NCBI RefSeq assembly: GCF_040183065.1 | Contig: NC_091128.1 | Coordinates: 172,732,244-172,796,243 of the forward strand | DNA: 64,000 bases | Source of the DNA: Periplaneta americana | Lineage: Eukaryota > Arthropoda > Insecta > Blattodea > Blattidae | Direction of reading: 5' to 3' | Part shown: piece by piece, positions 33,828-46,300 of the stretch | How positions within the stretch are numbered: the first letter of the stretch is position 1 | How the letters are laid out: the number at the start of each line of letters is the position of its first letter | Notes under the pieces: generated by a model | What the model saw: the letters and a program-made list of their open reading frames with translations, nothing else | Told to the model about the DNA's origin: nothing | Database searches by the model: none | Made by a program: the position numbers and the translations under genes

Positions 33828-34635
33828 AAGAGCAATACGCAGACGTAAAAGAGGCAACTAATGAAATAAAAATCGATCTCGTGAGCAGGACGTGAGTATA
33901 CTTTCTCGTTAAGAGTTTTGCAATTTCTGTCCTTTGTTACCTATATTACAATAATTAATATTTGCCTTGTCACCAAAAAAAAAAACATATCCTGCGCCCT
34001 GTATCGTGCAAACGAATAAGAAAACGGATATAATAAATTACACCTCGTAAAGTGGTATGTACACCTTCGCTAGTATAAATTTCATAAAATTAAAAATTTA
34101 ATTTCTACATATTCTTAATTTATTTTGAGCTGGAATTTGGTTCAGTGATTAGACAATACTTCTAGATTGACAAACAATTTTTAGAATTCAAAGAACATGG
34201 TTGTTAAGGTTAATTATATTTTTAAATTTCGGGGTGTAATTTGTCCAGGAAAAATTGGTTCCGCTGATATCTTTCATAATGTGTGTATTAATAAATCCTG
34301 CGATTATCAGCTGAATATATAAATGAGAAATATTTTTTTTTTCGATTTTTTGCCACTAATTGTAAAATTTAATTGCTTTTTCATTAAGAATTATTAACGA
34401 AAAACTTGAAATGAAAAAACAGTGCTACATGCGGGTTTATTTTCCAGTATGAAATATAGTCTACTTGCATGTGCAACATTTCATAAATTTATTTAAAAAA
34501 TATGTGAAAGTTATGATAAAAAAACGGATTTGGAAAATGTAAGTTACGGGAAATGAGCGCAACGAAATTGCCAGAGATGAAAAGTTTTATCCATATTCAA
34601 ATGGCCAAGTCACGTTTTAGGTCAAAACTAGAAAA

Positions 34636-34637
<2 letters not shown>
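33828..34637. other. No gene seen
   Basis: AT-rich, with several A- and T-runs. No supported gene. Confidence 0.45.
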
Positions 34638-34699
<62 letters not shown>

Positions 34700-35605
34700 T
34701 ACTTACTTACAAATGGCTTTTAAGGAACCCGGAGGTTCATCGCCGCCCTCACATAAGCCCGCCAGCGGTCCCTATCCTGTGCAAGATTAATCCAGTCTCT
34801 ATCATCACACCCCACCTCCCTCAAATCCATTTTAATATTATCCTCCCATCTACGTCTCGGTCTCCCTAAAGATCTTTTTCCCTCCGGTCTCCCAACTAAC
34901 ACTCTATATGCATTTCTGGATTCGCCCATACGTGCTACATGCCCTGCCCATCTCAAACGTCTGGATTTTAAGTTCCTAATTATGTTAGGTGAAGAATACA
35001 ATGCGTGCAGTTCTGTGTTGTGTAACTTTCTCCATTCTCCTGTAACTTCATCCCGCTTAACCCCAAATTATTTTCCTAAGCACCTTATTCTCAAACATCC
35101 TTAACCTATGTTCCTCTCTCAGAGTGAGAGTCCAAGTTTCACAACCATACAGAACAACCGGTAATATAACTGTTTTATAAATTCTAACTTTCAGATTTTT
35201 GGACAGCAGACTGGATGATAAGAGCTTCTCAACCGAATAATAACACGCATTTCCCATATTTATTCTGCGTTTAATTTCCTCCCGAGCGTCATTTATATTT
35301 GTTACTGTTGCTCCAAGATATTTGAATTTTTCCACCTCTTCGAAGGATAAATCTCCAATTTTTATATTTCCATTTCGTACAATATTCTGGTCACGAGACA
35401 TAATCATATACTTTGTCTTTTCGGCATTTACTTCCAAACCGATCACTTTACTTGCTTCAAGTAAAATTTCCGTGTTTTCCCTAATCGTTTGTGTATTTTC
35501 TCCTAACATATTCACGTCATCTGCATAGACAAGAAGCTGATGTAACCCGTTCAATTCCAAACCCTGCCTGTTATCCTGAACTTTCCTAATGACATATTCT
35601 AGAGA
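34638..35605 (-). mobile_element. 5'-truncated LINE (YADD motif to C-terminus) with TAA-repeat end
   Basis: On the minus strand the sequence begins just before the RT catalytic motif ([14 protein letters not shown]) and runs through [44 protein letters not shown] and [14 protein letters not shown] to the C-terminal RLRWAGHVARMGES, GRPRRRWEDN and DWINLAQDRDRWRAYVRA. A single-base length change near 35060 breaks the frame; both sides are otherwise open. The 3' end joins (TAA)n at 34638-34699. Related pieces are at 27633-27788 and 63883-64000. Endonuclease and RT fingers are missing. Confidence 0.9.
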
Positions 35606-35608
35606 ATA

Positions 35609-35762
35609 ATAATAATAATAATTTTATTTATTCTGGTAATGTAAAGGCATCAGGCCTTCTCTTCCACGTCACCAAAAATATGTATGCAAAAAAATTAGGA
35701 CATCAGCGAATAAACTAAATACAGATATTTAAACTTTTTTCGTCGTACAATTAGGAAAGTCC
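35609..35762 (-). mobile_element. LINE 3' UTR fragment with AAT repeat
   Basis: On the minus strand GTGGAAGAGAAGGCC and AATAAATAAAATTATT-type tail match the end of the LINE at 44420-45010. It abuts the truncated end of the LINE at 34638-35605. Confidence 0.6.
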
Positions 35763-35922
35763 TTAAAAAATAAATAAACAAACTTTTTTTTCGGCTTCCG
35801 CTGGTGTATTTCCCCCCTTCAGTGGATGTACGTAATTAAGTATTCACAAATATAGCTACATCAATACATATATATTTTTTTTCAACGATTTTCAATATTT
35901 ATTTTTTCTATTTATTAAATCG

Positions 35923-36267
35923 GTCCTGCGCCATGGCGTTGTGGTCTAAGGCATCCTGCCTGGGACTCGCGTTACGGAATGCGCGCTGGTTCGAGTCCTC
36001 ATGGGAGAAGAAATTTTCTCATGAAATTTCAGCCAGGGTATGGGACCGGTGCCCACCCAGCATCGTGATGCACTTGGGGAGCTACGAATGTTAGCGAAAT
36101 CTGGTTAAGCAAACCAGGTATAACGGTTGGGGGCTCATAGTGTTAACCACACGATACCTCCATTCTGGTTGGATGATCATCCACCTCTGCTTCGGCATGT
36201 GGCCGTGAGGCCAGCAGCCGGCTGGTCGGTCTTGGCCCTTCGTGGGCTGTAGCGCCACGGATTATTA
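35923..36267 (+). mobile_element. tRNA-derived SINE, family F
   Basis: The head GCGTTGTGGTCTAAGGCATC with B box GGTTCGAGTCC is tRNA-like. The body is GC-rich (GGGACCGGTGCCCACCCAGC region) and unlike the other families. A 12-bp duplication TTTATTAAATCG lies at 35911-35922 and 36268-36279. Confidence 0.88.
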
Positions 36268-36400
36268 TTTATTAAATCGAAATTTGAAAATGATACAGGA
36301 TTATGATAAAATAGATTACAATAATGAGAATAGCCTAAATGTAGAGTAATATAAGGAGATTTAATAATAAAAAGTTGGCAAATTCTCAATAAATAAAAAA

Positions 36401-36890
36401 TACAGGGTGATTCAAGACGAATAGTAAATATTTTAGGAGATGGTAGTATGGACTATTCTTAGTAAAAAAAAAAAGTGTATATAGGCTACCTGTAAACATG
36501 TGTCCAATTTTTAATGGGTTTGGAGACATAGATATTTCAATGTTACGCATAAGCATCAAAGCATATGAAGGAAAGATAAATGGCTTAATGATCACATTTA
36601 TTATATGGTATCAGTATATTTCAACAATTCAATGCATTTTCCCTCCCTGTTGATAACAGTAAGTATTGCTGTTCTGAGGTAGTCTTATTCCTTTACAAAG
36701 GCACCATTATTTATAATTCAGGTGACCCATTCTTCCCTTGTATTTCTTTTGTTTTTCTACTACATTTCGTCTTTCATCTACCCCAAAGACAAAAATCGAC
36801 AGGAGTAAGGTCTGGGGACTTTGGCGGCCAACGCACATGTCCACCTTGACCGATCCTTCGTTCGGGTAATGTGAAATTTAGATTAGATTA
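36401..36890 (-). mobile_element. Half of a Tc1/mariner-superfamily transposon
   Basis: The terminal repeat starts at 36401 with TACAGGGTGATTCAAGACG and TATTTTAGGAGATGGTAGTA. On the minus strand the end of a DDE transposase reads RWPPKSPDLTPVDFCLWG, the motif around the third catalytic Asp, followed by a diverged C-terminus like that at 63350-63520. The frame is broken several times and the opposite end is missing. Confidence 0.8.
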
Positions 36891-38141
36891 GAATTTCGGT
36901 ACATCATAATTACAATAAATCAATGACCACCCATAACCTTTAGGTTTTCATTAACTTAAGTTACATGTGACGTGTTCGTAAAAAATCGACAAGTTGCATA
37001 GAATTCTTAATAGATTTTAGTGCGATTCTTGAGTTGTTCTGATCATAAAATGTTATCTTTTGTGTTACTCACTCAAAGAGAAAAAAGAGAATTCTTTTAA
37101 ATAAATGAAAATTAATTTAATATTATATAGCCTAGCAGCTATGAATTTCGCCTTCAGCTTTTTGGAACATTATAGGCCAATGTATTACATTGCAGAGATA
37201 ATTGCGTTATATTCCAGAATAATAATTTAATTGAAAACTTCGTTATAAATATATCACAAAAAGTTAATAAAATGCAATTTGATTCAGTGATTTTACTAAA
37301 ATTATCGTGCAATTTATGCTAAATTGGAAAAAAAAAAAAAAAAAAAAAGTCTACGAAAGCATCTGTGTTAATTACTACCTATAATAAGAAAATAAAAACC
37401 GAGGCTAAATTGAGTTGAACTTGTTATATAAATCAGTTATCATTATATGAGAGTTTGGAAAACCGCTGTTATCTTTAGTCATTCTTGTGCTTCCATCTCA
37501 TCAGAATAAATAATATTAACTCAACAATCATTCAACATTTACACTGCTGGTTGGAGCTCAGATACATTTCAAAACAGCTTAGGAAAACTCTGAACATTTA
37601 AGTTGTTTTTAATGGCGAGTCTGTAAATAATCCGTTCATGTGAATGTTGTGAATGATATTTGGCTTTGGTGAAGTCACATGCCATGGAGGGCAAGCTAGT
37701 ACGGCAAAAAAAATTGTATCTTTTTAAAAAGAAAATGGTTGTGATTGTAATTTCATGATTAAACTTTTTTTTTTCTTCACATCTTGGCATAAAAGTAAGA
37801 ATATTACATTTTGTAGCAGATTTGTAAGTAAAAACAATGCATAAGTCTGTTCTGGAAATATTGCTTAATGTTTTTTTCGGCAACACTGTTTGATTGATTG
37901 ATTATATCTCATTCCTAATTCATTTTTACTCTTACATATCTCCTGATTAGTCCTGGTAGACCTTAAATAGTCCACAGAGGAAAAAAATGGAATGAGATGA
38001 GATCAGGTGATCTTTAGGTCCATTCAATACTTCCTCTTCTGCCTATTCATTGTCTTGGAAATTCCTGGTTCGAGTAATTCACCACATCCCTTTCATATTG
38101 TGGAGGAAAACCATTTTGCTGGAATAAGATATGGTCACAAG
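36891..38141. other. No gene seen
   Basis: AT-rich sequence. A short ATTAG(ATTAG)n patch near 36880 and a 20-base A-run at 37329-37349 are the only notable items. Small open frames look random. Confidence 0.45.
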
Positions 38142-38312
38142 CTAGTATATACAGTCACGAAGCTTGAGTTTATGAGGGTACTAGGAACAATAGACTGTGC
38201 AGGTATTATTTCACATTGTCTGTAATGAGGCGATAGTAGCGATCCTAGTGGTTAACAACTATCTATGGATGCATATTTACTACGTATTGAGCTTCGTGAC
38301 TGTATATACTAG
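38142..38312. mobile_element. Short MITE with 23-bp perfect inverted ends
   Basis: CTAGTATATACAGTCACGAA and TTCGTGACTGTATATACTAG mirror each other exactly, with GCT/AGC extending the match inward. They enclose about 125 bp. The TATACAGTCACGAAGCT terminus resembles Tc1/mariner MITEs of insects, with TA as likely target. Confidence 0.82.
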
Positions 38313-39143
38313 ACTGTGATATGGTCAAGAATTCCTTTTCTTAATCCAGTGAATAAAGAAGTGGTATCAGGAACATTGTTATTCATTTGTTTTTTTATTA
38401 GCTTTCGTCTATGATAATTTAATTCATGGCCCCCTTATGCTCCATATTTTGGTGACATTTTACACTTATGACCTTTGCTAAAAGTTATCATTTTAAATTT
38501 TAATCTAGAAATTGGTTTGTTTATCAATACCGGTAATGCAATTGTATAGAAGATTAAGAAGTAGGAAATAAATTTACTGGGAATTAAATATTGTAGATAT
38601 GTTGAAATTGCATAATAATATATCGTCCGATGTAGGAAACCGGACACCCTTTCCTACAGTATGAGGAAATTGAAACACTTCAAATAAAAATTATGCACAG
38701 ATTTCTCACGCGTCTCATAGAATATAATATATGCTGTAACTGACTGCACCAATTGATCCCAATTTATGTCGTAAATGCAGTGTGAAAGGTCACAGAACAC
38801 CTTCCCTTGCAGTCAGGAAGGAACTTAACTTTCTCCAGCCAGAGAAGTGTTGTAAAATGCCTGCCACGTGTGTCTCACATCAGGAATATCTACTGGCTAG
38901 TTGTAAACACTGTTCATAAGTGAACAGTCACCACTGATTGAAAGGTTGCCATTCTAGGATCACAAGCCTAACTTCAACTAAAGGCAATGAATTCTTCAGA
39001 CATATAAAAATATTGATGTGAAAATTCGTAGGAGCAGGGAAACCTGTCACTATTTGACATTTTCTCGTTAAAATTTCTCTCTGTTAGACATCACTCTTGC
39101 TGTCATATATATAATACAGATAATAAAGTAACATCACATTTGA
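38313..39143. other. No gene seen
   Basis: No supported gene or repeat in this AT-rich stretch. Confidence 0.45.
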
Positions 39144-39743
39144 AGGGTCCAGAACCATAGTGGGCCAAGCACCATTTACTAAAACCATAGAAAACAAGGA
39201 TTAAAATGAAGTTATTACCATAATTCAATAGAAACATGCCATTTATTAAATTCAATAGAAACATATAGCAAGTAATATAAAGTATACACATTAAAACTAA
39301 AAGATGTCAATCTTCATTAAACTATGGTATTCACTTAACTTTAACCCTTGCTTTCTCCGTTTTTAATAAATGGCACTCGACCAGCCTCATGGTCTAGTGG
39401 TCAGAGCCTCTGGCTATAGTTCATGAGGTCCCGGGTTTGATTCCCGGTTAGAGCACAGGAATTTTTCCTTAAGGGGATTATTCCTGTGTTCGTCCATGGT
39501 CTGGAATTTAGGTTAAGTTTAGATTTAAGACCTCTCCTGGCACCACATCATCATAATCATCCTATCACATCATCGGGGTAATATAACTCCGCCTTCCAGG
39601 CGCCCCAACCTCAGAAGTGGGTTACAAATAAGCCAAGGCCAGGAGAGAAGACCAGAAATGTCGAAAAGACGACCTGGTGGCATTGGATTAAAAAAATAAA
39701 TAAATAAATGGCACTTGGCCCATTATGGCTCTGAACCTTTCAA
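39144..39743. mobile_element. MITE family X, with a SINE inside its right inverted repeat
   Basis: The left end GGGTCCAGAACCATAGTGGG through GCACCATTTACTAAAA and GGATTAAAATGAAGTTATTACC is mirrored by the right end (GGTATTCACTTAACTTTAAC ... ACTTGGCCCATTATGGCTCTGAACC) after removal of the SINE at 39383-39701. The arms are about 75 bp long. A partial copy lies at 3487-3655. No coding sequence. Confidence 0.8.
39383..39701 (+). mobile_element. tRNA-derived SINE, family E
   Basis: Head CATGGTCTAGTGGTCAGAGC with B box GGTTTGATTCCC, then a long non-tRNA body (CCTCTCCTGGCACCACATCA, CCAGGCGCCCCAACCTCAG) and an AAATAAATAAAT end. Imperfect duplications of about 19 bp around AATAAATGGCACT lie at 39364-39382 and 39702-39720. 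Confidence 0.85.
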
Positions 39744-40289
39744 TTATTGTAAAGTTCAGAAATAAAATTACTTACACTACAAAGGCTAGGTAAGTCTTAG
39801 GCGACCATATCAGTTGCCTGTTCCACAGTCACACAGAGTGGTTCATATAAAAAAAAAAATCTTCCTATTTCTGTTCGATAGAAAATACGACTGTGCAGCT
39901 TCTTTCTAAACATAAAGTATCTCACTGAGAATTGCTTACCTTCACAGCAGATGATGAAAATGACCTCTTCCTTCCTTTGCACACATCCGTACCCATCGCT
40001 CCATGTTTCTCATAGTTTGGTGCAACATTTCCTTGTTAATTCCTTTGATTTTGGTAATTAGATTCTTCTTCAAATCGTCAGTTGTTCATCGTCGATACTT
40101 ATAAACTCAATTTTTAAGATAACTTCGCAAGAAAAATCTGGTGATGTTAAGTTATGCATTTTCAAAAAATGAAAATTTTGTTTTTTGTCTCAAATTATAG
40201 CCTGATTCTTCTCGTTATTAAACATATATAACATGTTTACGTTTTCCCACTACTGATGGTCGAAATTTAATTTTTTCATACTTCTTGCG
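39744..40289. other. No gene seen
   Basis: No supported gene or named repeat. Confidence 0.4.
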
Positions 40290-40434
40290 CAGCTGTTTAC
40301 ACCAAGAAGCGGGCTAAATCTATTTACGAAAGGCTTACAGACCCCAGTATGCTGAGCAGGTGTTTGCATGACAAGACTCAGAATTCAAACGAGTCTTTGA
40401 ATGGTTTGATTTGAAGACATTGCCCAAATAAATG
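40290..40434 (+). pseudogene. Transposase-like fragment (family uncertain)
   Basis: The plus-strand text YTKKRAKSIYERLTDPSML and RCLHDKTQNSNESLNGLI resembles a stretch found in animal proteins of transposon origin where TQN.NES(F/L)N is conserved. A TGA follows at the place where Trp is usual. The piece ends abruptly at the LINE-like fragment that follows. I am recalling the family by motif only, so it is tentative. Confidence 0.4.
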
Positions 40435-40436
40435 TA

Positions 40437-40666
40437 TATCGTCTGTAGCTGCATTTAGATTGGCAACAGGCCATGACTGTTTGGCCAAACACCTGCATAG
40501 AATTGGAATATATCAGTCCCCTAACTGCCCATCGTGTAACTCAAACCAAGAAATGGATTCGGAACACCTCAAAATCTGTGCTTCAGTGGCTGGTCATGAT
40601 AATATCTTTGAAAAATATTGGAGTGCAAGAGGTCAAATGACTTTATTGTCAAAAGGCTGGCATTAG
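40437..40666 (+). mobile_element. LINE C-terminal fragment with Cys/His motif
   Basis: The frame reads AFRLATGHDCLAKHLHRIG, then CPSCNSNQEMDSEHLKIC, a C-x2-C-x9-H-x3-C arrangement typical of the C-terminal tail of some non-LTR polyproteins, then EKYWSARGQMTLLS. It stops at 40664-40666. Only this tail is present. Confidence 0.6.
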
Positions 40667-40965
40667 AAGACAACAACGTATGTAGGTCGTACAATGATAA
40701 ACAAGTTGACTGCTTAGTACACCAGGGACAGAACATCTAGAGCTTTCAGTGACTTCACTGTGGAAGAGCCTGCACACAACAGAATTGTTCGTTGCACTAC
40801 AAACTGAAAACATTGACCACTTAATTTCACGGATCCAGCTGCACTCTCACAATACGATAACTTCCGTTCAGAAAATGTTTTGCAACTGAATGGTACCGTA
40901 CCTGCTAGTGCAGGAGGAGGGGGTGGTCGGACCGCTTAAAAGTAACGGTCTGCAAGCCTCTAGAT

Positions 40966-42989
40966 CAGTGGTTGCCAAACACCACGAAATTGTGACGTAA
41001 TAGAAATGCAACCCGCACACCACTATCGCAGGGAGAGGGGCGGAGTGGGTATCTCCTCAGGTAATGCAGTGAATAACAGTGCAGAGAAGGATTGTGACCA
41101 GAAAATGAAAGCTATATAATAATCTTCTACTTATTAACTATACACACTTTTTTCCATGTTAATTTTTTATCCTCCTAGTCATTATTTTTGTATTATTAAT
41201 AAAATAAAATAAATTAATTTTCTTATTTACCATAGAAAGAACGTGTACTTTACATCAGCAGTAATTTGAAATTAGAAAAACGTACCAGGCTGGTCACGAA
41301 GTTGTAAATTACACTACATACTTAAAAAAAGTCGAAGTATTTTACTCCGATTAAGACATAGAAGCCGATAATTTTTATTGTTTGTTTATTAATGAAATAT
41401 TCAAATTACACTACATACGTCGAAAAAAACGTCGAAGTATTTTACCCCGATTAGGACATAGAAGCTGATACTTTTTTTTTTGTTCGTTTATTAATAAAAT
41501 AATCAAATTACACTACATACGTCGAAAAAAACGTCGAAGTATTTTACCCCGATTAGGACATAGAAGCTGATACTTTTTTCTTTGTTCGTTTATTAATAAA
41601 ATATTCAAATTACACTACATACGTCGAAAAAAATGTCGAAGTATTTTACCCCGATTAGGACATAGGAGCTGATACTTTTTTCTTTGTTCGTTTATTAATA
41701 AAATATTCAAATTACACTACATACGTCGAAAAAAATGTCGAAGTATTTTACCCCGATTAGGACATAGAAGCTGATACTTTTTTCTTTGTTCGTTTATTAA
41801 TAAAATATTCAAATTACACTACATACGTCGAAAAAAATGTCGAAGTATTTTACCCCGATTAGGACATAGAAGCTGATACTTTTGTTTTTGTTCGTTTATT
41901 AATAAAATATTCAAATTACACTACATACGTCGAAAAAAAAAACGTGGAAGTATTTTACACCGAATAAGACACAGAAGCCAATACTTTTTTTTTGTTCGTT
42001 TATTAATAAAATATTCAAATTACACTACATACGTCGAAAAAAATGCCGAAGTGTTTTACCCCGATTAGGACATAGAAGCTGATACTTTTTTTTTTGTTCG
42101 TTTATTAATAAAATATTCAAATTACACTACATACGTCGAAAAAAATGTCGAAGTATTTTACCCCGATTAGGACATAGAAGCTGATACTTTTTTTTTGTTC
42201 GTTTATTAATAAAATATTCAAATTACACTACATACGTCGAAAAAAATGTCGAAGTATTTTACCCCGATTAGGACATAGAAGCTGATACTTTTGTTTTTGT
42301 TCGTTTATTAATAAAATATTCAAATTACACTACATACGTCGAAAAAAAAAACGTGGAAGTATTTTACACCGAATAAGACACAGAAGCCAATACTTTTTTT
42401 TTGTTCGTTTATTAATAAAATATTCAAATTACACTACATATGTCGAAAAAAAATGTCGAAGTATTTTACCCCGATTAGGACATAGAAGCTGATACATTTT
42501 ATTGTTCGTTTATTAATAAAATATTCAAATTACATTACATATGTCGAAAAAAATGTCGAAGTATTTTACCCCGATTAGGACATAGAAGCTGATACATTTT
42601 ATTGTTCGTTTATTAATGAAATATTCAAGTTACAGGTAAGGGCGTGGTAATCTTCATAACAAGAAAAATAATGACAATGTGCATTGTTCTTTTATTCTTC
42701 ATTTAAAATTTTACAACAAATTAAGTATCTCATATTTTTGCCATCTGCATAAAATAAACACTTTTCCTCCCATGCTCCTTAAAATTAAGTTTTTACTTAT
42801 CTGTTTTCGAAAAGACATCGAAACATATTATCCTACACACTTGTAACTTTACATGCGTACGTCCGCTGCTGAAAGGTCTTTACTTATATCGAAGTGAAGG
42901 CTGTAAACGGAGGGTGGGGGTATGATGCCATGGTTGCGCTTGAGTGGAGGCAGGGGCATGTGTCGCGACACAGCTTTTGGTGATCACTG
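40966..42989. mobile_element. hAT family 3 (non-autonomous) carrying a tandem array
   Basis: Ends CAGTGGTTGCCAAAC and TTTTGGTGATCACTG are inverted (four mismatches in 15), and perfect 8-bp duplications CTCTAGAT lie at 40958-40965 and 42990-42997. No transposase is encoded. Two thirds of the interior is a 102-bp tandem array. It lies about 180 bp downstream of the SRA1 stop codon on the gene's 3' side. Confidence 0.9.
41290..42625. repeat. 102-bp tandem array inside hAT family 3, about 13 copies
   Basis: Each unit contains AAATTACACTACATACGTCG, an A-run, GTCGAAGTATTTTACCCCGA, TTAGGACATAGAAGCTGATA, a T-run and GTTCGTTTATTAATAAAAT. A variant unit with GTGGAAGTATTTTACACCG and GACACAGAAGCCAATAC occurs at about 41940 and again about 411 bp later, four units on, which points to duplication of a four-unit block. 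Outer units are the most diverged. Confidence 0.94.
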
Positions 42990-43113
42990 CTCTAGATGCT
43001 CTGTCCTGGATGTATCCACCAGATATGTCTGCAGTGGATAACGTATAGGGATCAGAAATTTATCCATAGTGAATAAAATAATAAACGCAAACTCCCCAGT
43101 AGTATAATAAATA

Positions 43114-43119
43114 TTTATT
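43114..43119 (-). terminator. SRA1: Polyadenylation signal candidate for SRA1
   Basis: AATAAA on the minus strand lies about 55 nt after the SRA1 stop codon. This spacing gives a short 3' UTR ending before the hAT family 3 element. Confidence 0.5.
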
Positions 43120-43171
43120 TAAATAGAATACACAACTTTTGAAGTTGTTACACAAGACACTAACAAACATT

Positions 43172-43341
43172 TCATGACGTCTCTGTGTGTTCTGCTTGAG
43201 TCTCTGTATTTTCTGCTTGAGACTTGACGTGGTGGATCAGATGTCTAACACCCACCATCCACGGACTGCACACTGACACGTGGTCCACCATCAGGCCCAC
43301 GTGGATGCGGTCAGCAACATCCACGTTGCCATTCCTAAGGG
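43172..43341 (-). CDS. SRA1: SRA1 coding exon 4 (last)
   Basis: An acceptor TTTGTTTAG precedes 43341. The first two bases complete an Ala codon split by intron 3. The exon encodes LRNGNVDVADRIH, VGLMVDHVS and PWMVGVRHLIHH and stops with TGA at 43172-43174. The short tail repeats a QAEN/QAEH and TET pattern that looks lineage-specific. Confidence 0.92.
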
Positions 43342-46300
43342 CTAAACAAAAACAAAGACTAACATTAGTATGTTTTTTTTTAGATATCTTTTTACTTGAT
43401 TATTTAACGACACTATATCAATGACTAGGTTATTTAGTGTCGGTGGGATTGGTGATAGCGAGATGGTATTTGGCGAGATGAGGCCGAGGATTCGCCATAG
43501 ATTACCTGACATTCGCCTTATGGTTGGAGAAAACCTCGGAAAAAACCTAACCAGGTAATCAGCTCAAGCGTGAATCGAACCCACACCTAAGCACAACTCT
43601 GAATGGGCAGGCAAGCACCTCAGTTTATTCATTCATTCATTTATTTTATTCCATAGATCTTACGTGAGCAATGAAGCTTTAAGATGTGGAACAAGTCAAC
43701 ATTTTACAATATTACAATTACAATTTTTACAAATTTTTTATAGTTTTACAATTTAGTAATTTTCTACAATTTTTACAATTTTGTGCAATTTTTTATTTTT
43801 TTTTATTTTTTTTTTTTTTATTTTTTTTTTGCGAGATGTAGTGAGATGAGATGAGGTCCGAGGATTCACCAAAATATTACCCGGCATTTGCCTTTTGGTG
43901 GGGGAAACCTCGGAAAAACCCAACCAGGTAATCAGATCAAAGGGGGTAATCAAATCAAAGGGGTTGATGCCAAGGACTCGCCATAGACCATCCGGCTTCA
44001 GTCCCATGGCTGGGGAAAACCTCGGAAGAAACCAAAGACCAAAGGGGGATCCAACCCAAGCCCGAACGCAGCTCCGGATCAGCAGCCCAGCGCGATGGCT
44101 CTACTAAAAGTATACAATACATAGCCAATCAGTTACACCGTGGTTTTGGTATACAGGGTAAGTTATGAAGAATATGTACACGCGAAGTATTCTCTTTAAA
44201 GGAAAGAACTCTGAATAGTTCCTGTTATTTAATATACTCGTTATTTAGGCCTATGTACAATTAATAGACTTAGGAAGTGCACGCACTTGCATATTATTAT
44301 TCAAATATTGTTACTGAAATGCTGATTAATATGTGTGCGAATCACACATCAACCTCTTAGGTCAATTTTATTGTGCATACAGAATGTTCTGAAAAAAGTT
44401 CCAATATTTAAAGAGGAGGTAGTAATAATAATAATAATAATAATGTTTTATTTTCGCTGGCAGAGTTAAGGCCATAAGGCCTTCTCTTCCACTCAACCAG
44501 CCTTAATCAATACAATACATAAATTTAAATTACAAATATTTACACTACACTTAAAAGGTTCTCCAGCAATATTCTTCACTACACATTTATTTAAATTTAG
44601 ATAAATCTATAAGGTAAAGTAGTAACTTAATTTATGAGCTAATTTAATTCAATGAATTATAATTAATTTAATATTTGAGATAGCTAATAAAATGATGAAA
44701 ATTAATTTAATATTAGCTTACTAGGACTATGTTACAGGGAGAATATATATATTTCTATTTCTATAATGAGAATATTAATGTAATTGCCATTAGAGGTTTT
44801 GTAAATCTATTTAGAAAAATTAATGATAATAATAATAATAAGAATGGACAGATGTTAGTTTCATTATAAGTAACAAATATTAATCAGCAATTCATCTGTT
44901 AAGTAAGAATTTATGCAATTTTGACCTAAATGAAGTTATTGTCCAACAACCCCTTATATCACTCGGAAGCGAGTTCCAATTTCTAGCAACTGAAACTGTA
45001 CGTATCAAAAGAAGAAATAAAAGTCCTATAAACATGGGTCCTAAAATTAATATTTTCTAAGAAATGAGCAAATGTTTATCATCACCATAGCAGCAGCATT
45101 GTGAGCTATAGGGTAAGAAACAAATGAGGAAACAGAATGCAGCCGTTTGTCACTGCGTATTGCACAGCATACCTTTGTTTGTGCTTGTCTCAAGAGGCCA
45201 CTTAAGCAGATGACAGTACGTTAGAGTCCGTATTCGTACTATTAAACGTAAACTGATTCCACACTGCAGTAATTGAGGACCTAACATTCTAAATGTGCTA
45301 AGCGCCAAAAATAACTTTATGAGATATTAATGAAAACATACTGCGAAGTGCATATTGAGGTACCTACAACACCGTCTTTTGATGTATGAATGAGTCACTT
45401 ACAGTTGAGCTATGACAAAGACAGTTTAAATAATTTGGAGCGAAAAATTGTTCCGGGGCCGGGCATCGAAACCGGGACCTTTGGTTTAACGTACCAACGC
45501 TCTACCACTGAGCTACCCGGGAACTCTACCCGACACCGATCCAATTTTTACCTCTATATCCCAGACCTCAAAGTGGTAGAGCGTTGGTATGTTAAACCAA
45601 AGGTACCGGGTTCGATGCCCGGCCCCGGAACAATTTTTCCCTCCAAATTATTCAAATCAACTTTACAGGGAGTTATACCTGAAATCTTGATTTGCAAAGA
45701 CAATTTAGTATGATATTCTCATGTGGATGTTAGATTGAATAAAATGAAATCCATTAAAAATACTACATATGTATTTCTGGGTACAGAAGTATGACATTTC
45801 ATATACATTATCTTATATCCTCCTTAATAGTCCTTCACAGCCAAAATTATTGCAACAATAGAAGTGCCCTTTTTTCCACTTAGAAGCACGTCCGACTTTA
45901 CCTCATTAGTGAGGGAAAAACTGGACACATGTGTAATGAAGCATTAGACCAGGTTTCATATACCTAAGGCAGTGATGTCAAAGCAAGCGATTTTTCTGAC
46001 CTTGACGTCATGTGCGGGCATCAAGCGCTAGGAGGAAGACTCTCCTGAGCTCTAAAGCACACGCTTGCGCCTATTGGCATCAGTTGACATGACTGACCTA
46101 AGGGGTAAAGTTGGACATCTAAAATACATGTGAAATATATTTAAACTCAGGGGCGGCTTTCGAAGAGGGGCTGCAGAGCTGCAGCACCCCAGACCGAATT
46201 TTTAAAAAAATTTCGCTCTCAATGACATGCACGCAATCGTTAGTGAAGTCACTTCCTCCCCTGGTGCTGCCAGAGCGAAACCAGAGACAAGGACTATGGG

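Noticed and set aside
41290-42625. Possible CRISPR-like array
   Set aside because: The whole 102-bp unit is repeated with no unique spacers, and the array lies inside a eukaryotic hAT.
40718-43020. Outer inverted pair CCAGGGACAGAACATCTAGAG and CTCTAGATGCTCTGTCCTGG around hAT family 3
   Set aside because: It is similar over about 20 bp, but the hAT ends and 8-bp duplication explain the element fully. Left as a possible coincidence or an older host repeat.
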